From Parietaria judaica (taxonomy: Eukaryota > Streptophyta > Magnoliopsida > Rosales > Urticaceae): a stretch of DNA of 64,000 nt. This document shows positions 12,635-22,000 of the stretch, piece by piece. The position numbers and the translations under genes were made by a program. Numbering within the stretch: the first letter of the stretch is position 1; every line of letters begins with the position of its first letter. The notes under the pieces were generated by a model. It was given only the letters and a program-made list of their open reading frames with translations, was not told where the DNA came from and searched no databases. The stretch is taken from assembly GCA_954871525.1 (NCBI GenBank), contig OX940869.1, forward strand, positions 19,248,001 to 19,312,000. Reading direction: 5' to 3'.

Positions 12635-14800
12635 TCATGAAGAACGCATCGTATTTGCTCTCGTCAGAAAACCAATTTTAACACTTTTCGGTAATGATTG
12701 TAATTCGTTAACGGCTTGATATAGAAAGTACGAGACAGTGCTTCGCTATTTAGGGATTAAAATAAGTAAATGTGATACAATTACACATTGTTAAGAATTT
12801 TGAAGTTTATTTTTTGTTTAAAATATCGTTTAATTAGGGTTCTTTCGCGTAAAATGGGAAAAAGACTCAGTTTTTTTTTGGAGCACGTATTAATTGTTGA
12901 AAACTAGGTTTTAGGAGAGCTCCAGTAAGTTTTAACACCAAAACTAACCCAATATATAATAATACAACCCTAATGAAGGTCTGGCAACTCAAAGTTCATG
13001 AAGAACGCATCGTATTTGCTCTCGTCAGAAAACCAATTTTAACACTTTTCGGTAATGATTTTAACTCGTTAACGGCTTGATATAGAAAGTACGAGACAGT
13101 GCTTCGCTATTTAGGGATTAAAATAAGTAAATGTGATAGAATTACACATTGTTAAGAATTTTGAAGTTCATTTTTTGTTTAAAATATCGTTTAATTAGGG
13201 TTCTTTCGCGTAAAATGGGAAAAAGACTCAGTTTTTTTTTGGAGCACGTATTAATTGTTGAAAACTGGGTTTTAGGAGAGCTCCAGTAAGTTTTAACACC
13301 AAAACTAACCCAATATATAATAATACAACCCTAATGAAGGTCTAGCAACTCAAAGTTCATGAAGAACGCATCGTATTTGCGCTCGTAAAAAAACAAATTT
13401 TAAAACTTTTCGGTAATAATTTTAACTCGTTAACGGCTTGATATAGAAAGTACGAGATAGTGCTTCGCTATTTAGGGATTAAAATAAGTAAATGTGATAC
13501 AATTACACATTATTAAGCATTTTGAATTTCATTTTTTGTTTAAAATATCGTTTAATTATGGTTCTTTCGCGTAAAATGGGAAAAAGACTCAGTTTTTTTT
13601 TGGAGCACGTATTAATTGTTGAAAACTAGGTTTTAGGAGAGCTCCAGTAAGTTTTAACACCAAAACTAACCCAATATATAATAATACAACCCTAATGAAG
13701 GTCTAGCAACTCAAAGTTCATGAAGAACGCATCGTATTTGCTCTCGTCAGAAAACCAATTTTAACACTTTTCGGTAATGATTTTAATTCGTTAACGGCTT
13801 GATATAGAAAGTACGAGACAGTGCTTCGCTATTTAGGGATTAAAATAAGTAAATGTGATACAATTACACATTGTTAAGAATTTTGAAGTTCATTTTTTGT
13901 TTAAAATATCGTTTAATTAGGGTTCTTTCGCGTAAAATGGGAAAAAGACTCAGTTTTTTTTTGGAGCACGTATTAATTGTTGAAAACTAGGTTTTAGGAG
14001 AGCTCCAGTAAGTTTTAACACCAAAACTAACCCAATATATAATAATACAACCCTAATGAAGGTCTGGCAACTCAAAGTTCATGAAGAACACATCGTATTT
14101 GCTCTCGTCAGAAAACCAATTTTAACACTTTTCGGTAATGATTTTAACTCGTTAACGGCTTGATATAGAAAGTACGAGACAGTGCTTCGCTATTTAGGGA
14201 TTAAAATAAGTAAATGTGATACAATTACACATTGTTAAGAATTTTGAAGTTCATTTTTTGTTTAAAATATCGTTTAATTAGGGTTCTTTCGCGTAAAATG
14301 GGAAAAAGACTCAGTTTTTTTTTGGAGCACGTATTAATTGTTGAAAACTGGGTTTTAGGAGAGATCCAGTAAGTTTTAACACCAAAACTAACCCAATATA
14401 TAATAATACAACCCTAATGAAGGTCTAGCAACTCAAAGTTCATGAAGAACGCATCGTATTTGCGCTCGTAAAAAAAACAATTTTAAAACTTTTTGGTAAT
14501 AATTTTAACTCGTTAACGGCTTGATATAGAAAGTACGAGATAGTGCTTCGCTATTTAGGGATTAAAATAAGTAAATGTGATACAATTACACATTATTAAG
14601 CATTTTGAATTTCATTTTTTGTTTAAAATATCGTTTAATTATGGTTCTTTCGCGTAAAATGGGAAAAAGACTCAGTTTTTTTTTGGAGCACGTATTAATT
14701 GTTGAAAACTAGGTTTTAGGAGAGCTCCAGTAAGTTTTAACACCAAAACTAACCCAATATATAATAATACAACCCTAATGAAGGTCTAGCAACTCAAAGT
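12635..14800 (+). repeat. Trimer HOR (1083 bp), two copies
   Basis: Copies at 12635-13717 and 13718-14800 have the order A, A, B. The first A units share TTTTAATTCGTT-like changes (TAATTCG) and are followed by GGTCTGGCAAC. The second A units end in AAACTGGG. The B units share CGTAAAAAAAAC-like runs and an unusual B+P combination (ATTATTAAGC, TTATGG). Private differences include GATAGAATT in copy 1, and GAACACATCG, GAGATCCAG and TTTTTGGTAAT in copy 2. Confidence 0.87.
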
Positions 14801-16217
14801 TCATGAAGAACGCATCGTATTTGCGCTCGTAAGAAAACAAATTTTAAAACTTTTCGGTAATAATTTTAACTCGTTAACGGCTTGATATAGAAAGTACGAG
14901 ATAGTGCTTCGCTATTTAGGGATTAAAATAAGTAAATGTGATACAATTACACATTGTTAAGAATTTTGAAGTTCATTTTTTGTTTAAAATATCGTTTAAT
15001 TAGGGTTCTTTCGCGTAAAATGGGAAAAAGACTCAGTTTTTTTTTGGAGCACGTATTAATTGTTGAAAACTAGGTTTTAGGAGAGCTCCAGTAAGTTTTA
15101 ACACCAAAACTAACCCAATATATAATAATACAACCCTAATGAAGGTCTAGCAACTCAAAGTTCATGAAGAACGCATCGTATTTGCTCTCGTCAGAAAACC
15201 AATTTTAACACTTTTCGGTAATGATTTTAACTCGTTAACGGCTTGATATAGAAAGTACGAGACAGTGCTTCGCTATTTAGGGATTAAAATCAGTAAATGT
15301 GATACAATTACGCATTATTAAGCATTTTGAATTTCATTTTTTGTTTAAAATATCGTTTAATTATGGTTCTTTCGCGTGAAATGGGAAAAAGACTCAGTTT
15401 TTTTTTTGGAGCACGTATTAATTGTTGAAAACTAGGTTTTATGAGAGCTCCAGTAAGTTTTAACACCAAAACTAACAAAATATATAATAATACAACCCTA
15501 ATGAAGGTCTAGCAACTCAAAGTTCATGAAGAACGCATCGTATTTGCGCTCGTAAGAAAACAAATTTTAAAACTTTTCGGTAATAATTTTAACTCGTTAA
15601 CGGCTTGATATAGAAAGTACGAGATGGTGCTTCGCTATTTAGGGATTAAAATAAGTAAATGTGACACAATTACACATTGTTAAGCATTTTGAAGTTCATT
15701 TTTTGTTTAAAATATCGTTTAATTAGGGTTCTTTCGCTTAAAATGGGAAAAAGCCTCAGTTTTTTTTTGGAGCACGTATTAATTGTTGAAAACTAGGTTT
15801 TAGGAGAGCTCCAGTAAGTTTTAACACCAAAACTAACCCAATATATAATAATACAACCCTAATGAAGGTCTAGCAACTCAAAGTTCATGAAGAACGCATC
15901 TTATTTGCTCTCGTCAGAAAACCAATTTTAACACTTTTCGGTAATGATTTTAACTCGTTAACGGCTTGATATAGAAAGTACGAGACAATGCTTCGCTATT
16001 TAGGGATTAAAATAAGTAAATGTGATACAATTACACATTGTTAAGAATTTTGAAGTTCATTTTTTGTTTAAAATATCGTTTAATTAGGGTTCTTTCGCGT
16101 AAAATGGGAAAAAGACTCAGTTTTTTTTTGGAGCACGTATTAACTGTTGAAAACTGGGTTTTAGGAGAGCTCCAGTAAGTTTTAACACCAAAACTAACCC
16201 AATATATAATAATACAA
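14801..16217 (+). repeat. Terminal forward monomers before the flip
   Basis: Four units of alternating type (B, A, B, A at 14801, 15162, 15524, 15885) show more private changes than the interior. The A unit at 15162 has AAAATCAGTAAATG, TTACGCATT, a T10 run, TTTTATGAGAG and AACTAACAAAAT. The B unit at 15524 has GAGATGGTG, TCGCTTAAAATG and AAGCCTCAG. The last unit has CATCTTATTT and GAGACAATG and is truncated after 333 bp at the junction. Higher divergence next to a boundary is typical of satellite edges, where homogenising exchange is weaker. Confidence 0.82.
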
Positions 16218-16227
16218 TACGTGCTCC
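16130..16227. repeat. Inversion junction of the two satellite arms
   Basis: Forward sequence runs through AATAATACAA, ending at 16217, where a normal unit would continue CCCTAATG. Reverse sequence begins AATACGTGCTCC at 16216. The shared AA (16216-16217) is a 2-bp microhomology. The left arm ends at GGAGCACGTATT (16130-16141) and the right arm starts at its reverse complement (16216-16227), enclosing 74 nt (16142-16215). Further out the arms mirror each other base for base for about 80 bp, apart from one base in the A/T run (T9 against A8). The first substitution is at 16289, where AATC stands opposite AAAC. Two bases of overlap and unequal phase are what end joining leaves; that mechanism is inferred. 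Confidence 0.93.
16142..16215 (+). other. AT-rich spacer (loop) at the palindrome centre
   Basis: These 74 nt are an ordinary forward family-1 segment, from AACTGTTGAAAACTGGG to AATATATAATAATAC. They stay single-copy at the symmetry centre because the two arms were joined out of phase. The spacer contains the GGAGAGCTCC near-palindrome (16173-16182) and TATATAAT (16203-16210). It has one private change, AACTGTTG for AATTGTTG. It would be the loop of a cruciform or hairpin. Confidence 0.85.
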
Positions 16228-16576
16228 AAAAAAAACTGAGTCTTTTTCCCATTTTACGCGAAAGAACCCTAATTAAACGATATTTTAATCAAAAAATGAA
16301 CTTCAAAATGCTTAATAATGTGTAATTGTATCACATTTACTTATTTTAATCCCTAAATAGCGAAGCACTGTCTCGTACTTTCTATATCAAGCCGTTAACG
16401 AGTTAAAATCATTACCGAAAAATGTTAAAATTGGTTTTCTGACGAGAGCAAATACGATGCGTTCTTCATGAACTTTGAGTTGCTAGACCTTCATTAGGGT
16501 GGTATTATTATATATTGGGTTAGTTTTAGCATTAAAACTTACTGAGCTCTCTTAAAACACAGTTTTCAACAATTAA
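16218..16576 (-). repeat. Hybrid boundary monomer at the flip
   Basis: This 359-bp unit is the first after the inversion and is not pure family 2. It shares GCACTGTCTCG, TTTCTATATC, GAAAAATG, GAACTTTGAG and GGTGGTATT with family-1 A units (as reverse complement) or with distal variant C. Its end (TTAGCATTAAAAC, GAGCTCTCTTAAAACACAG) is family 2. It also has TTTTAATCAAAAAATG, a state I found elsewhere only in the D unit at 51405. It may be a remnant of the original inverted segment, before the neighbouring block was replaced by amplified family 2. Confidence 0.83.
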
Positions 16577-16586
16577 TACGTGCTCC

Positions 16587-16606
16587 AAAAAAAACTGAGT
16601 CTTTTT
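16587..16606. repeat. A-tract/T-tract imperfect dyad, example
   Basis: Reads A8-CTGAGTC-T5. The core ACTGAGT is symmetric about its central G, with one A-C mismatch before the A and T runs pair. The element occurs in every monomer in both arms and is the main site of length variation (A7, A8, T8-T10, and T5 or T8 on the other side). It could extrude as a small hairpin or bend DNA; this is inferred from base order. Confidence 0.6.
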
Positions 16607-16622
16607 CCCATTTTACGCGAAA
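16606..16622 (-). other. CENP-B-box-like element, reverse example
   Basis: The same element in reverse complement: TCCCATTTTACGCGAAA on the + strand. It is present once per 359 bp through the reverse arm. Visible losses are in the unit at 31296 (GCGCAAG) and in unit E at 61116 (CCCTTTCTACG). Its orientation flips with the array, so elements on the two sides point toward each other. Confidence 0.5.
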
Positions 16623-16935
16623 GAACCCTAATTAAACGATATTTTAAGCAAAAAATGAACTTCAAAATGCTTAATAATGTGTAATTGTATCACATTTACT
16701 GATTTTAATCCCTAAATAGCGAAGCACTATCTCGTACTTTCAATATCAAGCCGTTAACGAGTTAAAATCATTACCGAAAAGTGTTAAAATTGGTTTTCTG
16801 ACGAGAGCAAATACGATGCGTTCTTCATGAACTTTTAGTTGCTAGACCTTCATTAGGGTCGTATTATTATATATTGGGTTAGTTTTAGCATTAAAACTTA
16901 CTGAGCTCTCTTAAAACACAGTTTTCAACAATTAA

Positions 16936-18730
16936 TACGTGCTCCAAAAAATACTGAGTCTTTTTCCCATTTTACGCGAAAGAACCCTAATTAAACGATA
17001 TTTTAAGCAAAAAATGAACTTCAAAATGCTTAATAATGTGTAATTGTATCACATTTACTTATTTTAATCCCTAAATAGCGAAGCACTATCTCGTACTTTC
17101 AATATCAAGCCGTTAACGAGTTAAAATCATTACCGAAAAGTGTTAAAATTGGTTTTCTGACGAGGGCAAATACGATGCGTTCTTCATGAACTTTTAGTTG
17201 CTAGACCTTCATTAGGGTGGTATTATTATATATTGGGTTAGTTTTAGCATTAAAACTTACTGAGCTCTCTTAAAACACAGTTTTCAACAATTAATACGTG
17301 CTCCAAAAAATATTGAGTCTTTTTCCCATTTTACGCGAAAGAACCCTAATTAAACGATATTTTAAGCAAAAAATGAACTTCAAAATGCTTAATAATGTGT
17401 AATTGTATCACATTTACTTATTTTAATCCCTAAATAGCGAAGCACTATCTCGTACTTTCAATATCAAGCCGTTAACGAGTTAAAATCATTACCGAAAAGT
17501 GTTAAAATTGGTTTTCTGACGAGAGCAAATACGATGCGTTCTTCATGAACTTTTAGTTGCTAGACCTTCATTAGGGTCGTATTATTATATATTGGGTTAG
17601 TTTTAGCATTAAAACTTACTGAGCTCTCTTAAAACACAGTTTTCAACAATTAATACGTGCTCCAAAAAATACTGAGTCTTTTTCCCATTTTACGCGAAAG
17701 AACCCTAATTAAACGATATTTTAAGCAAAAAATGAACTTCAAAATGCTTAATAATGTGTAATTGTATCACATTTACTTATTTTAATCCCTAAATAGCGAA
17801 GCACTATCTCGTACTTTCAATATCAAGCCGTTAACGAGTTAAAATCATTACCGAAAAGTGTTAAAATTGGTTTTCTGACGAGAGCAAATACGATGCGTTC
17901 TTCATGAACTTTTAGTTGCTAGACCTTCATTAGGGTCGTATTATTATATATTGGGTTAGTTTTAGCATTAAAACTTACTGAGCTCTCTTAAAACACAGTT
18001 TTCAACAATTAATACGTGCTCCAAAAAATATTGAGTCTTTTTCCCATTTTACGCGAAAGAACCCTAATTAAACGATATTTTAAGCAAAAAATGAACTTCA
18101 AAATGCTTAATAATGTGTAATTGTATCACATTTACTTATTTTAATCCCTAAATAGCGAAGCACTATCTCGTACTTTCAATATCAAGCCGTTAACGAGTTA
18201 AAATCATTACCGAAAAGTGTTAAAATTGGTTTTCTGACGAGAGCAAATACGATGCGTTCTTCATGAACTTTTAGTTGCTAGACCTTCATTAGGGTCGTAT
18301 TATTATATATTGGGTTAGTTTTAGCATTAAAACTTACTGAGCTCTCTTAAAACACAGTTTTCAACAATTAATACGTGCTCCAAAAAATACTGAGTCTTTT
18401 TCCCATTTTACGCGAAAGAACCCTAATTAAACGATATTTTAAGCAAAAAATGAACTTCAAAATGCTTAATAATGTGTAATTGTATCACATTTACTTATTT
18501 TAATCCCTAAATAGCGAAGCACTATCTCGTACTTTCAATATCAAGCCGTTAACGAGTTAAAATCATTACCGAAAAGTGTTAAAATTGGTTTTCTGACGAG
18601 AGCAAATACGATGCGTTCTTCATGAACTTTTAGTTGCTAGACCTTCATTAGGGTCGTATTATTATATATTGGGTTAGTTTTAGCATTAAAACTTACTGAG
18701 CTCTCTTAAAACACAGTTTTCAACAATTAA
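16936..18730 (-). repeat. Local alternation of TACTGAG and TATTGAG units
   Basis: Units at 16936, 17654 and 18372 read AAATACTGAG, while 17295 and 18013 read AAATATTGAG. This gives a 718-bp dimer rhythm. The TATTGAG state was not noticed elsewhere in the window, so this is a small, local and recent dimer amplification. The unit at 16936 has one private change, GACGAGGGCAAAT. Confidence 0.8.
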
Positions 18731-19089
18731 TACGTGCTCCAAAAAAAACTGAGTCTTTTTCCCATTTTACGCGAAAGAACCCTAATTAAACGATATTTTA
18801 AGCAAAAAATGAACTTCAAAATGCTTAATAATGTGTAATTGTATCACATTTACTTATTTTAATCCCTAAATAGCGAAGCACTATCTCGTACTTTCAATAT
18901 CAAGCCGTTAACGAGTTAAAATCATTACCGAAAAGTGTTAAAATTGGTTTTATGACGAGAGCAAATACGATGCGTTCTTCATGAAATTTTAGTTGCTAGA
19001 CCTTCATTAGGGTCGTATTATTATATATTGGGTTAGTTTTAGCATTAAAACTTACTGAGCTCTCTTAAAACACAGTTTTCAACAATTAA

Positions 19090-22000
19090 TACGTGCTCCA
19101 AAAAATACTGAGTCTTTTTCCCATTTTACGCGAAAGAACCCTAATTAAACGATATTTTAAGCAAAAAATGAACTTCAAAATGCTTAATAATGTGTAATTG
19201 TATCACATTTACTTATTTTAATCCCTAAATAGCGAAGCACTATCTCGTACTTTCAATATCAAGCCGTTAACGAGTTAAAATCATTACCGAAAAGTGTTAA
19301 AATTGGTTTTCTGACGAGAGCAAATACGATGCGTTCTTCATGAACTTTTGGTTGCTAGACCTTCATTAGGGTCGTATTATTATATATTGGGTTAGTTTTA
19401 GCATTAAAACTTACTGAGCTCTCTTAAAACACAGTTTTCAACAATTAATACGTGCTCCAAAAAAAACTGAGTCTTTTTCCCATTTTACGCGAAAGAACCC
19501 TAATTAAACGATATTTTAAGCAAAAAATGAACTTCAAAATGCTTAATAATGTGTAATTGTATCACATTTACTTATTTTAATCCCTAAATAGCGAAGCACT
19601 ATCTCGTACTTTCAATATCAAGCCGTTAACGAGTTAAAATCATTACCGAAAAGTGTTAAAATTGGTTTTCTGACGAGAGCAAATACGATGCGTTCTTCAT
19701 GAACTTTTAGTTGCTAGACCTTCATTAGGGTCGTATTATTATATATTGGGTTAGTTTTAGCATTAAAACTTACTGAGCTCTCTTAAAACACAGTTTTCAA
19801 CAATTAATACGTGCTCCAAAAAAAACTGAGTCTTTTTCCCATTTTACGCGAAAGAACCCTAATTAAACGATATTTTAAGCAAAAAATGAACTTCAAAATG
19901 CTTAATAATGTGTAATTGTATCACATTTACTTATTTTAATCCCTAAATAGCGAAGCACTATCTCGTACTTTCAATATCAAGCCGTTAACGAGTTAAAATC
20001 ATTACCGAAAAGTGTTAAAATTGGTTTTATGACGAGAGCAAATACGATGCGTTCTTCATGAACTTTTAGTTGCTAGACCTTCATTAGGGTCGTATTATTA
20101 TATATTGGGTTAGTTTTAGCATTAAAACTTACTGAGCTCTCTTAAAACACAGTTTTCAACAATTAATACGTGCTCCAAAAAATACTGAGTCTTTTTCCCA
20201 TTTTACGCGAAAGAACCCTAATTAAACGATATTTTAAGCAAAAAATGAACTTCAAAATGCTTAATAATGTGTAATTGTATCACATTTACTTATTTTAATC
20301 CCTAAATAGCGAAGCACTATCTCGTACTTTCAATATCAAGCCGTTAACGAGTTAAAATCATTACCGAAAAGTGTTAAAATTGGTTTTCTGACGAGAGCAA
20401 ATACGATGCGTTCTTCATGAACTTTTGGTTGCTAGACCTTCATTAGGGTCGTATTATTATATATTGGGTTAGTTTTAGCATTAAAACTTACTGAGCTCTC
20501 TTAAAACACAGTTTTCAACAATTAATACGTGCTCCAAAAAAAACTGAGTCTTTTTCCCATTTTACGCGAAAGAACCCTAATTAAACGATATTTTAAGCAA
20601 AAAATGAACTTCAAAATGCTTAATAATGTGTAATTGTATCACATTTACTTATTTTAATCCCTAAATAGTGAAGCACTATCTCGTACTTTCAATATCAAGC
20701 CGTTAACGAGTTAAAATCATTACCGAAAAGTGTTAAAATTGGTTTTCTGACGAGAGCAAATACGATGCGTTCTTCATGAACTTTTAGTTGCTAGACCTTC
20801 ATTAGGGTCGTATTATTATATATTGGGTTAGTTTTAGCATTAAAACTTACTGAGCTCTCTTAAAACACAGTTTTCAACAATTAATACGTGCTCCAAAAAA
20901 TACTGAGTCTTTTTCCCATTTTACGCGAAAGAACCCTAATTAAACGATATTTTAAGCAAAAAATGAACTTCAAAATGCTTAATAATGTGTAATTGTATCA
21001 CATTTACTTATTTTAATCCCTAAATAGCGAAGCACTATCTCGTACTTTCAATATCAAGCCGTTAACGAGTTAAAATCATTACCGAAAAGTGTTAAAATTG
21101 GTTTTCTGACGAGAGCAAATACGATGCGTTCTTCATGAACTTTTGGTTGCTAGACCTTCATTAGGGTCGTATTATTATATATTGGGTTAGTTTTAGCATT
21201 AAAACTTACTGAGCTCTCTTAAAACACAGTTTTCAACAATTAATACGTGCTCCAAAAAAATCTGAGTCTTTTTCCCATTTTACGCGAAAGAACCCTAATT
21301 AAACGATATTTTAAGCAAAAAATGAACTTCAAAATGCTTAATAATGTGTAATTGTATCACATTTACTTATTTTAATCCCTAAATAGCGAAGCACTATCTC
21401 GTACTTTCAATATCAAGCCGTTAACGAGTTAAAATCATTACCGAAAAGTGTTAAAATTGGTTTTATGACGAGAGCAAATACGATGCGTTCTTCATGAACT
21501 TTTAGTTGCTAGACCTTCATTAGGGTCGTATTATTATATATTGGGTTAGTTTTAGCATTAAAACTTACTGAGCTCTCTTAAAACACAGTTTTCAACAATT
21601 AATACGTGCTCCAAAAAATACTGAGTCTTTTTCCCATTTTACGCGAAAGAACCCTAATTAAACGATATTTTAAGCAAAAAATGAACTTCAAAATGCTTAA
21701 TAATGTGTAATTGTATCACATTTACTTATTTTAATCCCTAAATAGCGAAGCACTATCTCGTACTTTCAATATCAAGCCGTTAACGAGTTAAAATCATTAC
21801 CGAAAAGTGTTAAAATTGGTTTTCTGACGAGAGCAAATACGATGCGTTCTTCATGAACTTTTGGTTGCTAGACCTTCATTAGGGTCGTATTATTATATAT
21901 TGGGTTAGTTTTAGCATTAAAACTTACTGAGCTCTCTTAAAACACAGTTTTCAACAATTAATACGTGCTCCAAAAAAAACTGAGTCTTTTTCCCATTTTA

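Larger units (their letters stand above)
1..16217 (+). repeat. Forward satellite arm, family 1 (361-bp monomer)
   Basis: Forty-five head-to-tail monomers, the last one cut at the flip. Taking TCATGAAG as phase, units start at 1, 362, 723, 1084 and so on every 361 bp. Exceptions are 360-bp units at 5416 and 7943 and 362-bp units at 7581 and 15162, all explained by a T-run of 8 to 10 before GGAGCACG. Family-1 marks are TTGATATAG, CTAGG or CTGGG after GAAAA, GGAGAGCTCC, TTAACACCAAAAC, ACAACCC and CAACTCAAAG. Two front halves exist: A (CTCTCGTCAG, TAATGATTT, GAGACAG) and B (CGCTCGTAAG, TAATAATTT, GAGATAG). Two back halves exist: P (ATTATTAAGC, TTATGG) and Q (ATTGTTAAG, TTAGGG). No insertion or gene interrupts it. 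I infer a centromeric or pericentromeric satellite, probably TCAST of Tribolium castaneum, from recall of length and composition only. Being a satellite is certain; the species is not. Confidence 0.97.

Noticed and set aside
16216..16217. Assembly or chimeric-read artefact as the cause of the inversion
   Set aside because: Not excluded, but less likely. The two arms differ in family, unit length and HOR pattern, and the boundary unit is a unique hybrid; a fold-back artefact would mirror the same copies.
16130..16227. Terminal inverted repeats of a foldback transposon
   Set aside because: The arms are tandem satellite for many kilobases, without target-site duplication, a transposase or a defined outer end.
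16031..16252. A 73-codon open frame on the minus strand starting MGKRLSFFWS
   Set aside because: It spans the inversion point and is open only because two satellite phases are fused there. Its sequence is the translated monomer on both sides, with no domain, signal or promoter context.
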